A DNA stretch of 64,000 nucleotides from an uncultured Oscillospiraceae bacterium (GCA_900547105.1 URFL01000012.1:4324-68323); one strand, 5' to 3'; shown: positions 14,600-23,749, counted from the first letter of the stretch. Numbers and translations: made by a program. Notes: generated by a model from the letters alone, not told the origin.

Positions 14600-15330
14600 A
14601 AAGCGAAGGCACCGCTCAAGCCTTCCCCTTGCGGTGGTTTTCTCTATCTGTCGATGAAGAAGCTCATCAAGCCTTCCCCTCGGAGGTGATTTCCTGCGTG
14701 TGGGGGATGATGAGTCCCCGCAAGCCTTCCCCTAGAGGGGAAGGGGGACCGCCGAACGGCGGTGGATGAGGTGTCAGAATTTTATACAAACCATCGCCGA
14801 GCGGTTACCTCCCTTGTGTAAAGGGAAGTGGCACAGCGTAAGCTGTAACGGAGGGATTGTAACGAAATGGCGCGGTCAAACGCCGCCTGATGGACGGAGA
14901 CAATCCCCCAGTCGCGGCAAAGCCGCGACAGCCCACTTTACTCAAAGGGGCCATGCGCCCGCCGCCAGCATCATAAGGTTTATTGCTTTTTCCACCTCAT
15001 CCGCTTCGCTGCGCTCAGCACCTTCTCCTCAAGGAGAAGGCTTGCGCCCGCCGTCAGCGGAATATGTTTGCTTGTGGGACGATGTGGGCATCGTCCCCTA
15101 CGAAAATACCGAAGAAGATTCTTCGCTTTGCTCAGAATGACAGGTCGGTAGAATTCCCATTTGGCTCCCTCTGACGAGGGAGCTGTCGAGCGCCAGCGAG
15201 ACTGAGGGAGAGAAAAAAGTTTTTCATACCACCTAAAGTGGGCGACATTCCCTCTCTCCCGCCGTCTTTTTGCTGTGCAAAAATCCAACTTCCTCACAGA
15301 GAAAGGCTGATCCCCGCCGCTTATTTCGAT
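14600..15330. repeat. Cluster of dispersed palindromic intergenic repeats
   Basis: About 730 bp without a credible gene. It holds three copies of CAAGCCTTCCCC (14617, 14668, 14721), the last forming the palindrome CCTTCCCCT-AG-AGGGGAAGG. It also holds GTCGCGGC-AAA-GCCGCGAC (~14911-14929), CCTTCTCCT-CA-AGGAGAAGG (~15021-15040) and GCTCCCTC-TGAC-GAGGGAGC (~15164-15183). These look like several families of short non-autonomous intergenic repeats common in gut Firmicutes, inserted next to one another. Short open frames in them are not supported by RBSs. Confidence 0.7.
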
Positions 15331-15335
15331 GCGGC

Positions 15336-15971
15336 TTACATAGTTTTGCTCGCGGAGGGGCAATGGTCGCTCAGCGGGCAATCGGCGCAGCGGGGGGAAC
15401 GCGCCGAACAAATCTCGCGTCCGAACAACACCAACCGGTGACAAAACGCGTTGCTTTCCTCCAGCGGCAACAGCTCGCGCAGCTGGCGCTCCACCTTATA
15501 CGGGTCCTTGCTGTCCACCAGCCCCAACCGCCCCGCAATGCGGATGCAATGGGTATCGGTAACCACCGCGGGCTTGCCGTAAATGTCGCCGCACACCAGA
15601 TTGGCGGTTTTGCGCCCCACACCCGGCAGCTTGATCAGCTCCTCTACCGTGTCGGGTACCACACCGCCGTATTCGTCGCGCAGCATTCGTGCCATCGCGA
15701 CAATATCCCGTGCTTTGGTTTTGTATAGCCCGCAGGAGTGGATGTATTCGCCCACCTCTTCCGGATCGGCTTCGGCAAACGCCTCCAGCGTGGGAAACCG
15801 CTCAAACAGCGCGGGAGTCACCATATTGACCCGCGCATCGGTGCATTGTGCCGACAACCGCGTTGCAATCAGCAGCTCCAGCGGTTCGGTATATTGCAGC
15901 GAACAAATACCCTCGGGATACCGCTGCTTCAGCGCGTCGATTGCCAGCAGCGCGCGTTGTTTTTTGGTCAT
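15336..15971 (-). CDS. nth: Endonuclease III
   Basis: 211 aa. Bifunctional DNA glycosylase/AP lyase for oxidised pyrimidines in base excision repair. The helix-hairpin-helix LPGVGRKTANLV carries the catalytic Lys, the catalytic Asp is in VVTDTHCIRIAGRLG, and the C-terminal CSARSPRCADCPLSDHC gives the C-x6-C-x2-C-x5-C iron-sulfur cluster. ATG 15971 is preceded by AGAGGCG and yields the usual family N-terminus; an in-frame start 66 bp upstream would overlap the promoter. It is divergent from another DNA glycosylase gene, separated by 87 bp. Confidence 0.95.
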   Translation of the reverse strand: MTKKQRALLAIDALKQRYPEGICSLQYTEPLELLIATRLSAQCTDARVNMVTPALFERFPTLEAFAEADPEEVGEYIHSCGLYKTKARDIVAMARMLRDEYGGVVPDTVEELIKLPGVGRKTANLVCGDIYGKPAVVTDTHCIRIAGRLGLVDSKDPYKVERQLRELLPLEESNAFCHRLVLFGREICSARSPRCADCPLSDHCPSASKTM

Positions 15972-16008
15972 ATGCCGTCGCCTCTCTTGTCGAAAACTGT
16001 GTACCGCC

Positions 16009-16037
16009 AGTGTAGCACGGCGGGGGAGTGCTGTCAA
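16009..16037 (-). promoter_or_regulatory. Promoter of nth
   Basis: On the minus strand TTGACA (16032-16037) and TACACT (16009-16014) are separated by 17 bp. Confidence 0.7.
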
Positions 16038-16058
16038 TCACAGAAAGGAAGGAAGTCT

Positions 16059-16571
16059 ATGCCAACCGGACTGGCTCCGCTGGGAACAGCGGATGCACGC
16101 CTTTTGATTTTGGGCACCATGCCGTCGGTGCAGTCGCTGCAGCGGCAGCAATATTACGGTCATCCGCAAAACGCCTTTTGGCGGCTGCTGTTTGCGCTGT
16201 GGGAGGAGGAATGGTCGCCCGATTATGCCGACCGCGTCGCGTTTGTGGAGCGCCACCGGCTGGCGGTGTGGGATGTGCTGGCTACCTGTCAACGACAGGG
16301 CAGCGCCGATGCCGCCATCACCGATGCGGTCGCCAACGATTTTGTGTCCTTTGCGCAGCAGCACCCGCAGTTGCGGGCGGTGGCTTTCAATTCGGTGGGT
16401 GCGGCGCGGTTTTACGACCGCTTGGTGCGCCCCGATCCGTTTGCCGCTTTGCCCAAAGTGACTCTGCCGTCCTCTAGCCCGGCGCGTGCCATGAAATTTT
16501 CCGAAAAATTTGCGGCCTGGCAGCCGCTGAAAAGCGCGTGGGATGTTGCAATTCAGGAAAAAGAATGGTAA
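16059..16571 (+). CDS. DNA-deoxyinosine glycosylase (UDG superfamily, family 6-like)
   Basis: 170 aa from ATG 16059 with AAGGAAGG upstream. Removes hypoxanthine from deaminated adenine in DNA. The N-terminal LILGTMPSVQSL motif and YYGHPQNAFWRLL are the signature of this UDG-superfamily branch, and FNSVGAARFY plus LPSSSPA near the C-terminus complete the fold. It is divergent from nth, so two base-excision glycosylases share one intergenic region. Its own promoter is not obvious. The glyA promoter overlaps its 3' end. Confidence 0.85.
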   Translation: MPTGLAPLGTADARLLILGTMPSVQSLQRQQYYGHPQNAFWRLLFALWEEEWSPDYADRVAFVERHRLAVWDVLATCQRQGSADAAITDAVANDFVSFAQQHPQLRAVAFNSVGAARFYDRLVRPDPFAALPKVTLPSSSPARAMKFSEKFAAWQPLKSAWDVAIQEKEW

Positions 16572-16574
16572 AAT
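16546..16574 (+). promoter_or_regulatory. Promoter of glyA overlapping the preceding stop codon
   Basis: TTGCAA (16546-16551), 17 bp, TAAAAT (16569-16574). The -10 includes the TAA stop of the deoxyinosine glycosylase gene. Confidence 0.6.
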
Positions 16575-16614
16575 GTACCCAATATACCAAACTCAAAATA
16601 AAGGAGAGAACTCT

Positions 16615-17865
16615 ATGTACGCCGATATGATGGACACCATTGGCTTTGTGAAACAGGCCGACCCCGCCGTGGGCGAGGCGATGGAACGCGAACTGGCTCG
16701 CCAGCGCCGCAATCTGGAACTGATCGCTTCGGAAAATATTGTGTCGCCCGCTGTGATGGCGGCGATGGGCAGCGTGCTCACCAACAAATACGCCGAAGGC
16801 TATCCCGGCAAACGCTACTATGGCGGCTGCCAGGAAGTGGATGTGGTGGAAAACATCGCCCGCGACCGTGCATGCCAGCTGTTTGGCGCGGAACACGCCA
16901 ATGTACAGGCGCACTCCGGCGCCCAAGCCAACCAGGCCGCGTATTTCGCGCTGATCCAGCCCGGCGACACCGTGATGGGTATGAATCTGGCACACGGCGG
17001 TCACCTGACTCATGGCTCGCCGGTCAACTTTTCCGGCAAGCTGTACAACTTCGTGCCCTATGGTGTGGATGAAGAAACCGGCTACATCGATTACGATAAA
17101 GTGATGGCGCTGGCGATGGAATGCAAGCCCAAGCTGATCGTGGCGGGCGCCAGCGCCTATCCGCGCGAGATTCGATTTGATAAGCTGCGCGAGATCGCGG
17201 ATGCCTGCGGCGCGCTGTTGATGGTGGATATGGCGCACATTGCGGGTCTGGTCGCCGCGGGGCTGCATATGAGCCCGGTGCCTTACTGCGATGTGGTGAC
17301 CAGCACCACCCACAAAACGCTGCGCGGACCGCGCGGCGGCTTGATCCTGTGCAAAGAACAGTATGCCAAAGCAATCGACAAGGCGATCTTCCCCGGTTCG
17401 CAGGGCGGCCCGCTGATGCATGTGATCGCGTCCAAAGCGGTCTGCTTTGGCGAGGCGCTGAAACCGGAGTTCAAAACCTATCAGGAGCAGATTCGCAAAA
17501 ACGCCAAGGCGTTGGCACAGGGGCTGCTGAACCGCGGTCACAAGCTGGTGTCCGGCGGCACCGACAACCACCTGATGCTGATGGATCTGCGCGAAAGCGG
17601 CATCACCGGCAAGGAGCTGGAGCACCGCTTGGACGAGGTGTACATCACGGTCAACAAAAACACCATCCCCAACGAGCCGCTGTCGCCGTTTGTGACCAGT
17701 GGTATCCGCATTGGCACGCCGGCGGTCACCAGCCGTGGCCTGCAGGAAGCGGATATGGATCTGATCGCGGGCTTTATCAGCGATGCGATCACCGATTTCG
17801 ACAACAAGGCGGACGCGATCCGCGCCGGTGTGGAAGACATCTGCGCACGGTATCCGCTGTATTGA
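16615..17865 (+). CDS. glyA: Serine hydroxymethyltransferase
   Basis: 416 aa. Interconverts serine plus tetrahydrofolate and glycine plus methylene-THF, feeding one-carbon and purine metabolism. LELIASENIVSPAVMAAMGS, NKYAEGYPGKRYYGGC, the HSGAQAN block and VTSTTHKTLRGPRGG (PLP Lys) are intact. AAAGGAGAG lies 8 nt before ATG 16615. It stands alone, with its own promoter and a following hairpin. Length and motifs are normal. Confidence 0.97.
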   Translation: MYADMMDTIGFVKQADPAVGEAMERELARQRRNLELIASENIVSPAVMAAMGSVLTNKYAEGYPGKRYYGGCQEVDVVENIARDRACQLFGAEHANVQAHSGAQANQAAYFALIQPGDTVMGMNLAHGGHLTHGSPVNFSGKLYNFVPYGVDEETGYIDYDKVMALAMECKPKLIVAGASAYPREIRFDKLREIADACGALLMVDMAHIAGLVAAGLHMSPVPYCDVVTSTTHKTLRGPRGGLILCKEQYAKAIDKAIFPGSQGGPLMHVIASKAVCFGEALKPEFKTYQEQIRKNAKALAQGLLNRGHKLVSGGTDNHLMLMDLRESGITGKELEHRLDEVYITVNKNTIPNEPLSPFVTSGIRIGTPAVTSRGLQEADMDLIAGFISDAITDFDNKADAIRAGVEDICARYPLY

Positions 17866-17882
17866 TTTTGCCTATAACCAGC

Positions 17883-17920
17883 CGTAGGGAACGCCGCTTT
17901 TGGCGTTCCCTACGCTTTAT
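17883..17920 (+). terminator. Terminator after glyA
   Basis: 13-bp perfect stem CGTAGGGAACGCC/GGCGTTCCCTACG with a GCTTTT loop, followed by CTTTAT. Confidence 0.65.
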
Positions 17921-17950
17921 ACCATCGGAATGACAAAGGAGATGAGAGAT

Positions 17951-19228
17951 ATGGCGGCACCGCTCGCCGACCGGATGCGCCCGGCTACGCTGGAGGACAT
18001 GGTGGGGCAGCAGCATTTGCTGGGACCCGACAAAGCCTTGCGACATATCATTGAAGGGGGACAAATCCCCAATCTCATCTTTTACGGTCCGTCCGGGGTG
18101 GGCAAAACCACCCTCGCGCGCATCATTGCGCAGCGCACCGATATGCGGCTGCACAAGCTCAACGGTACCAGCGCCACCACCGCCGACATCAAAGCGGTGG
18201 TGGATGAGGTGGACACGCTGGCGGGTATGGGCGGCATTTTGCTGTATCTGGACGAGATCCAATATTTCAACAAAAAGCAGCAGCAAACGCTGCTGGAGCA
18301 TATTGAAAACGGTCGTATCACGCTGATCGCCTCCACTACCGAAAACCCGTATTTTTATGTATACAGCGCGATTTTGAGCCGCGCCACCGTGTTTGAATTC
18401 AAAGCGGTGGACGCGTCCGAGATCGAGCGCGCGGTGCGCCGGGCATTTGACTTTTTGCAGCAGGAAAAAGGCGTGTTGGTGTCGGCAACTGACGAAGCGG
18501 TTGCGGTGATCGCCTCCTCCAGCGGCGGCGATGTGCGCAAAGCCATCAACGCGGTGGAGCTGTGCGTGATGGCGACCCCGCCGGACGGCGAAGGCGCCGT
18601 GCGGGTGACCGAAGAAACCGCGCGCCAGCTCGCGCAGCGCAGCGCCATGCGGTATGACCGCGAGGGCGACGAGCACTACGACATCGTGTCCGCTTATCAA
18701 AAATCCATGCGCGGATCGGATGTGGATGCGGCGCTGCATTATCTGGCGCGGCTGCTGGAAGCGGGGGATCTGCCCTCCGCCTGCCGCCGGTTGATGGTGT
18801 GCGCCTGCGAGGATGTGGGGCTGGCGTATCCGATGATCATCCCCATCGTGAAAGCGGCGGTGGATGCCGCCTTGCATGTGGGGCTGCCGGAAGCGCGGCT
18901 GCCGCTGGCGGACGCGGTCATTATGGTGTGCCGCGCCCCCAAATCCAACTCCGCCCACGATGCGATCAACGCCGCGATGGCGGATGTGCAGGCGGGGCGC
19001 AGCGGTCCCATTCCCCGCCAGCTGCAAAACAAGCATTACGACGGCGAGGACAACCCGAACAAAGGGCAGCACTATCTGTATCCCCACGCGTTCCCCCACC
19101 ACTGGGTGGAACAGCAGTATTTGCCGGATGCGCTGCGCGACCGGGTGTATTACCACCCCGGTGACAATAAAAATGAGCAGGCGTATGAAGCGTATTGGAA
19201 CGCCATCCGCCCGCCCAAAAAGGGGTAA
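17951..19228 (+). CDS. rarA: Replication-associated recombination protein A (RarA/MgsA AAA ATPase)
   Basis: 425 aa. AAA ATPase of the clamp-loader family acting at stalled forks. APLADRMRP and VGQQHLLG at the N-terminus, Walker A GPSGVGKTT, Walker B LYLDEIQYF, and the sensor SSGGDVRKAIN are standard; the C-terminal tetramerisation part ends with YLYPHAFPHHWVEQQYLP. AAAGGAG is 9 nt before the second ATG (17951), while the upstream ATG 17942 abuts the RBS and is unlikely. It is followed by a convergent tlyA 21 bp away. Confidence 0.95.
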   Translation: MAAPLADRMRPATLEDMVGQQHLLGPDKALRHIIEGGQIPNLIFYGPSGVGKTTLARIIAQRTDMRLHKLNGTSATTADIKAVVDEVDTLAGMGGILLYLDEIQYFNKKQQQTLLEHIENGRITLIASTTENPYFYVYSAILSRATVFEFKAVDASEIERAVRRAFDFLQQEKGVLVSATDEAVAVIASSSGGDVRKAINAVELCVMATPPDGEGAVRVTEETARQLAQRSAMRYDREGDEHYDIVSAYQKSMRGSDVDAALHYLARLLEAGDLPSACRRLMVCACEDVGLAYPMIIPIVKAAVDAALHVGLPEARLPLADAVIMVCRAPKSNSAHDAINAAMADVQAGRSGPIPRQLQNKHYDGEDNPNKGQHYLYPHAFPHHWVEQQYLPDALRDRVYYHPGDNKNEQAYEAYWNAIRPPKKG

Positions 19229-19249
19229 CGATTTACTTGTAACGAGCGC

Positions 19250-20056
19250 TCAGCCTTGCTCGTCGTCCGGACGAGCCGCCAGCGCGTCCGCAATCAGCTG
19301 CTCCCGCTCGGCAGCGGACACCGCCTCACCCCGGGTGAGATACAGCAGATATTCCACATTGCCGTTGGTGCCGTGGATCGGCGACACGGTCAGCCCCTGC
19401 AGATACAGGTGGTTGTCCGCTGCCGCGTCGATCAGCGAGCCGATCAGCGGGGGCAAAATGGCGGGATCTTTCACAATGCCGTTTTTGCCAAGCTGGAACG
19501 GTTTGGCTTCAAATTGCGGCTTGATAAGGCACACGCACCGCCCGTCCGGCTTCAAAATGCGGTCGATGGCGGGGTAAATTTTGGTTAGCGAAATAAACGC
19601 CACATCCACCGTGACCAGATCGCACAGCTCGCCGAGCTGCTCGGCGGTCAAATGGCGGGCGTTGGTGCGCTCCATCACGGTCACGCGGGCATCCTGCCGC
19701 AGCTCCCACGCCAAAATGCCGTAGGCGACATCCACCGCAAACACATGCGCGGCATCGTTTTGCAGCAGGCAATCGGTGAACCCGCCGTTGCTGGCGCCAA
19801 TGTCGCAAACGGTTTGTCCCGCCACATCCAGCGGAAAAACCCGCAGCGCTTTTTCCAGCTTATATCCGGAGCGGCTGGCGTATTTGCGCGCTTTTTCGCG
19901 CAACGTCAGCACCGTGTCGGCGGCCACCGCCGTGCCGGGCTTGTCCGCCGGGGTCTGGCCGATGAAAACCCGCCCCTCCATAATGAGCGCCGCCGCCTCT
20001 TCGCGGGAGATGTCCCATTGGCGTGCAGCCAGCTCGTCCAATCGTATCGTTGCCAT
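19250..20056 (-). CDS. tlyA: TlyA family rRNA 2'-O-methyltransferase / hemolysin A-like
   Basis: 268 aa. An N-terminal S4 RNA-binding domain (~1-60) is joined to an FtsJ-type methyltransferase. RSGYKLEKAL, DIGASNGGFTDCLLQ (SAM loop), DVAFISLTKI and IKPQFEA supply the K-D-K-E residues. In other bacteria TlyA 2'-O-methylates 16S (and 23S) rRNA and affects capreomycin sensitivity. It often clusters with exo-xse/nad kinase genes, which are not present here. It has its own promoter. Confidence 0.92.
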   Translation of the reverse strand: MATIRLDELAARQWDISREEAAALIMEGRVFIGQTPADKPGTAVAADTVLTLREKARKYASRSGYKLEKALRVFPLDVAGQTVCDIGASNGGFTDCLLQNDAAHVFAVDVAYGILAWELRQDARVTVMERTNARHLTAEQLGELCDLVTVDVAFISLTKIYPAIDRILKPDGRCVCLIKPQFEAKPFQLGKNGIVKDPAILPPLIGSLIDAAADNHLYLQGLTVSPIHGTNGNVEYLLYLTRGEAVSAAEREQLIADALAARPDDEQG

Positions 20057-20078
20057 GTTGTCACATCCTTTGGGCTTT

Positions 20079-20108
20079 ATTGTAGCGGGTTTGCCCGGTG
20101 GATGTCAA
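20079..20108 (-). promoter_or_regulatory. Promoter of tlyA
   Basis: On the minus strand TTGACA (20103-20108) and TACAAT (20079-20084) are separated by 18 bp. Confidence 0.65.
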
Positions 20109-20176
20109 GTTTTGCTGGACTTTTTTCGGCGAATGTTTTACTATGTACAGATATAATGACGTTCAAGGAGTACACA

Positions 20177-20677
20177 ATGGAAAAATGGGATTTACTGGAT
20201 GACCGGGGACACCCGACCGGCCGCACCATGGCGCGCGGCGACCGGCTGTATCCCGGACAGTATCATCTGGTGGTACATATATGGGTCATCAACAGCTCCG
20301 GCAATCTGCTGATCCAGCGGCGCGCCGAGCATTTGCATCTGATGCCCAATATGTGGGCGGCGACCGGCGGGTCGGCGACCACCGGCGAAAACAGCGAAAC
20401 CGCTGCCCGGCGCGAGCTGCTGGAAGAGCTGGGCATCAACACCCAGCCGGGCGAGTTGCAATCGATCGGGCGGCTGAAACGCCGCAACTCGTTTTGCGAT
20501 CTGTGGCTGCTGCAGCGCGATGTTGCGGTGGCGGATCTGCAGCTGCAGCGGGAAGAGGTGGCGGAGGCACGCTGGGTCACCCCGCAACAATTTGCCGAGA
20601 TGGTGCGCCAAAACCGGTTCCACAACTACGGAAAGGAATATTTCGATTGCCTGTCGAAATACTTGAAACAGCTATGA
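20177..20677 (+). CDS. NUDIX hydrolase
   Basis: 166 aa from ATG 20177 with CAAGGAG 9 nt upstream. The Nudix box G-x5-E-x7-REL-x-EE-x-G is complete (residues ~73-95, around ETAARRELLEELG). The N-terminal EKWDLLDDRGHPTGRTMARG and YHLVVHIWVIN are typical of the isopentenyl-diphosphate-isomerase-like Nudix subgroup often annotated simply as NUDIX hydrolases. The substrate is unknown. It overlaps the HAD phosphatase gene by 4 nt (ATGA), which hints at sequential action on a phosphorylated metabolite. Confidence 0.9.
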   Translation: MEKWDLLDDRGHPTGRTMARGDRLYPGQYHLVVHIWVINSSGNLLIQRRAEHLHLMPNMWAATGGSATTGENSETAARRELLEELGINTQPGELQSIGRLKRRNSFCDLWLLQRDVAVADLQLQREEVAEARWVTPQQFAEMVRQNRFHNYGKEYFDCLSKYLKQL

Positions 20678-21510
20678 ACACCTTATATATGACCGATCTG
20701 GACGGCACCTTTTTGCAGCCGAATCAAAGCATCTCGCCCCGCACCGCCGCGATCATCAACCAGCTGGCGGCGCAGGGCTGCCGCTTTTCCATCTGCACCG
20801 CCCGCAGCCTGATCGGGCTGCAAATGCTGCCGCTGGATCAGGTGCGGTTCACCGCGCCGATGGTGCTGATGAACGGCGTGATGCTGTACGATTATGAGCA
20901 TCGCACCATTTTGGATCAAATGGCGATGTCCCCCGCGGTGGTGGCACAGGTGGTGGACATTTGCGCGCGCCACGGCAAGAACCCGTTTTTGTATCGGGTG
21001 GAAGGCAACCGCGTGTTCTCGCATTATACCGCCCTGACTTCGGTGGGGGAGCGGGCGTTTTTGGATTCCCGCCTGCAACGCTTTCCGGAGCTGTTCCGGC
21101 AGGCGGCGGAGTACGACACCACCCGCGAGGCGGTGTATTTTTCCATGCAGGATACCCGCGCCTGTTTGCAGGCGGTACAGCAGGAGCTGGCGCAGGAGGT
21201 TCCCTCGGTGACCACCACGCTGTACAAAGACAATTATATGGAAAACAACTGGTATCTGGAAATTTTCGACTGCCGCGCGGGCAAGGATAACGGCGTGCGG
21301 CGGGTGAAACAGCGGCTGGGCGCCGACCGGTTGGTGGTGTTCGGCGATAACGATAACGATCTGCCTATGCTGCACATTGCGGATGTGGCGTGTGTGGTGG
21401 GCAACGGAGTGCCCACCGCACAGGCGGCGGCGGATGTCATCATCGGTCGCAACGACCAGGATGGTGTCGCGGTGTATATGCAGCAGGACTGGGCAGCGCA
21501 AAAGGAGTGA
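20674..21510 (+). CDS. Cof-type HAD-IIB hydrolase
   Basis: 278 aa. Predicted phosphatase of sugar phosphates or nucleotide-derived phosphoesters. Motif I YMTDLDGTFL carries the nucleophilic Asp, motif II is in ICTARS, and motif IV FGDNDNDLPML binds magnesium; the C2B cap occupies ~80-190. Translation begins at an ATG overlapping the stop of the Nudix gene and no separate SD is seen, so it depends on translational coupling. The following transporter gene begins 5 bp later. Confidence 0.92.
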   Translation: MNTLYMTDLDGTFLQPNQSISPRTAAIINQLAAQGCRFSICTARSLIGLQMLPLDQVRFTAPMVLMNGVMLYDYEHRTILDQMAMSPAVVAQVVDICARHGKNPFLYRVEGNRVFSHYTALTSVGERAFLDSRLQRFPELFRQAAEYDTTREAVYFSMQDTRACLQAVQQELAQEVPSVTTTLYKDNYMENNWYLEIFDCRAGKDNGVRRVKQRLGADRLVVFGDNDNDLPMLHIADVACVVGNGVPTAQAAADVIIGRNDQDGVAVYMQQDWAAQKE

Positions 21511-21515
21511 CCGCC

Positions 21516-22685
21516 ATGACCTCGTGGTTGATACGATGCTTTGTGCGCGACGCCGACCGGGTGGACGATCCGGCGGTGCGGTATGCCTACGGCCGGCTGG
21601 CGGGCTGCGCCGGACTGGCGGCGAACCTGTTGCTGTTTGTGGGCAAGCTGCTGGTCGGGTTGCTGTCCGGCAGCCTTGGCATTATGGGCGACGCGTTCAA
21701 CAACCTGTCGGATGCCGGCTCGTCGGTGGTGACGCTGGTGGGAGTCAAGCTGTCTGCTGCGCCGCCCGACAAGGAGCATCCCTTCGGACACGGTCGCATC
21801 GAGTATATTTCCGCCATGATGGTAGCGCTGTTGATTCTGCTGGCGGGGTTCGAGCTGTTCACCAGCTCCATCGGCAAAATCCGGAACCCCGAGCCGGTGG
21901 ATTTTCATATCATCTCGCTGGTGGTTTTGGGCGCGTCCATTCTTGTGAAGCTGTGGATGGCGCTGTTTTATCGCGGTATCGGCAACCGGATTCGCTCCAC
22001 CACCCTGAAAGCGGCGGCGACCGACAGCCGCAACGATGTGGCGGGCACGCTGGTGGTGCTGGTATCGGCGGTGGTGGAATGGCAGACCGGTTGGCAGATC
22101 GACGGCTGGGTCGGCACCGCGATGGCGGTGTTTGTTATGTGGTCGGGCTTCAGCGTGGTGCGCGAAACCATTTCGCCGCTGCTGGGGCAAGCGCCCGATC
22201 CCGCGCTGGTGCAGCAAATCAAGGATACCGTGCTGGCACACGAGGGCATCGTGGGAGTACACGATCTGATGATCCACAACTATGGTCCCGGTCGCTGTGT
22301 GATCTCGCTGCATGCCGAGGTGCCCTGCGGGCGCGATCTGCTGCAAAGCCACGATCTGATCGATCTGGTGGAGCGGGAATTGAGCCATCAATTCGGTGCG
22401 ATCACCTGTATCCATATGGACCCGGTGGACACCGACAACGAAGAAGTGGCTCGCCTGCGTGCCGTGGTGGAAGCGGTGGTGCAGGATGTGGATCCCGCCT
22501 TTACGCTGCACGATTTTCGGGTGGTGTTTGGCGAAACGCATACCAACCTGATTTTTGATCTGGTGGTGCCGTTCACCTGCAAACCGGGCGATGTGCCCGC
22601 CATCACCGCCGAGATCCAGCGGCGGGTGCGGGTGGTGGACCCCAAGCTTTGTACGGTCATCACCGTGGAGCATAGTTTCAGCTAA
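21516..22685 (+). CDS. Cation diffusion facilitator family transporter
   Basis: 389 aa from ATG 21516 with AAAGGAG. A six-helix membrane domain (~30-230) has the metal-site motifs GDAFNNLSDAGSS in TM2 and TDSRNDVAG in TM5, plus HPFGHGRIEY between. The cytoplasmic C-terminal domain (~235-389) includes HNYGPGRCVISLHAEVP, the usual CDF dimerisation fold, and is longer than in minimal members. It exports Zn, Mn, Fe or Co by proton exchange. The Asp-x3-Asn TM2 site is not enough to decide the metal. Probably cotranscribed with the Nudix and HAD genes. Confidence 0.93.
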   Translation: MTSWLIRCFVRDADRVDDPAVRYAYGRLAGCAGLAANLLLFVGKLLVGLLSGSLGIMGDAFNNLSDAGSSVVTLVGVKLSAAPPDKEHPFGHGRIEYISAMMVALLILLAGFELFTSSIGKIRNPEPVDFHIISLVVLGASILVKLWMALFYRGIGNRIRSTTLKAAATDSRNDVAGTLVVLVSAVVEWQTGWQIDGWVGTAMAVFVMWSGFSVVRETISPLLGQAPDPALVQQIKDTVLAHEGIVGVHDLMIHNYGPGRCVISLHAEVPCGRDLLQSHDLIDLVERELSHQFGAITCIHMDPVDTDNEEVARLRAVVEAVVQDVDPAFTLHDFRVVFGETHTNLIFDLVVPFTCKPGDVPAITAEIQRRVRVVDPKLCTVITVEHSFS

Positions 22686-22699
22686 GAGAGGATATCCCT

Positions 22700-23587
22700 A
22701 TGGCGGGTTATATTGTATACAATGGATTTTGGAATCCACACACACCGCCCGATCCGGTGCAGCGGCTGCAAGCGGCTGCCCGGCAGCGGGGCTGGACGCT
22801 CAGGCCGATTCCCAACACGGCATTGCCCATTGTGGTCAGTCCCTCCGGCGCGGCGGTGCCGGGGATGTGCCCCGGTGATGTGGCGTTGTTTTGGGATAAG
22901 GATATCCGGCTGGGACAGGCGCTCACCGCTATGGGGGTGCATCTGTACAACCCCATTGACGCGGTGGCGGTGTGTGATGACAAGGGCGCGACCCATCTGG
23001 CGCTGGCGGCACAGGGCATCCCCATGCCGCGCACCTTGCTGGCACCGATGACCTATCGCGACATCACCGCCCCTATCGACGCGTTTTTGCGGCGCGCGAT
23101 GGAGGAACTGTCTTTCCCGATGGTGGTGAAAGAGTGTTACGGTTCGCTCGGCGGGCAGGTGTATTTGGCACACGATCCGGAGGAACTGCGCCGTATGGCG
23201 ATGAGTATGGGTTCCAAGCCGTTTTTGGCACAGGAATTTATGCGCGCTGCCGCGGGCGAGGATTTGCGGCTGTATGTGGTGGGCGACCGGGTGGTTGCCG
23301 CGATGCGCCGCCATTCTGACACCGATTTTCGCTCCAACATCGCCGCCGGAGGACAAGGCGAAGCGTATACCCCAACTCCGGAGCAGGAGCAGCTGGCGTT
23401 GCGGTGCTGTCGGGCGCTGGGATTGGCGTTCGGCGGGGTGGATTTGCTGTGGGACGCGACCGGTGCGCCGGTGGTGTGCGAGGTGAATTCCAACGCGTTT
23501 ATGGGAGGCATCACCGCCTGTACCGGCGTGGATGTGGCGGGCGCGATCGTGGAGTATGTGTGCCGACAGGAATCCATTGTGCGGTAA
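22700..23587 (+). CDS. ATP-grasp protein, RimK-like
   Basis: 295 aa. Carboxylate-amine ligase fold: N-terminal preATP-grasp (~1-100), then VVKECYGSLGGQVYL (ATP-binding Lys and Gly-rich loop), FLAQEFM, DLRLYVVGDRVVAAMRR and the metal-binding GGVDLLW...VCEVNSNAF. RimK relatives add amino acids to proteins or small molecules, such as glutamate to S6 or lysine to LysW. The acceptor here is unknown. It is 14 bp after the CDF gene and ends at a terminator, closing a four-gene unit. Confidence 0.88.
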   Translation: MAGYIVYNGFWNPHTPPDPVQRLQAAARQRGWTLRPIPNTALPIVVSPSGAAVPGMCPGDVALFWDKDIRLGQALTAMGVHLYNPIDAVAVCDDKGATHLALAAQGIPMPRTLLAPMTYRDITAPIDAFLRRAMEELSFPMVVKECYGSLGGQVYLAHDPEELRRMAMSMGSKPFLAQEFMRAAAGEDLRLYVVGDRVVAAMRRHSDTDFRSNIAAGGQGEAYTPTPEQEQLALRCCRALGLAFGGVDLLWDATGAPVVCEVNSNAFMGGITACTGVDVAGAIVEYVCRQESIVR

Positions 23588-23605
23588 CCGAATATAGCAA
23601 TAAGA

Positions 23606-23634
23606 AGGCTGCGGATACCCCGCAGCCTCCTTTT
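23606..23634 (+). terminator. Terminator of the Nudix-HAD-CDF-ATP-grasp unit
   Basis: 9-bp stem AGGCTGCGG/CCGCAGCCT followed by CCTTTTCG. Confidence 0.8.
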
Positions 23635-23682
23635 CGTAAAACCGATGGAGAAAACCACCCAGCCTTCCTCGACGAAAACGCA

Positions 23683-23711
23683 TTGACAAGGAATGTGCAC
23701 CGCTGTAAAAT
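23683..23711 (+). promoter_or_regulatory. Promoter of the CAP-dockerin gene
   Basis: TTGACA (23683-23688), exactly 17 bp, TAAAAT (23706-23711). It lacks the triple nTGCTA pattern seen upstream of the SGNH genes. Confidence 0.75.
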
Positions 23712-23749
23712 AAGGGCGCGAATCTTTACCCAAAGGAGAAAACGATGCT

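Noticed and set aside
14600..15330. Small coding frames in the repeat cluster (60-150 codons on both strands)
   Set aside because: They read through palindromic repeats, lack SD sequences and have no recognisable motifs.
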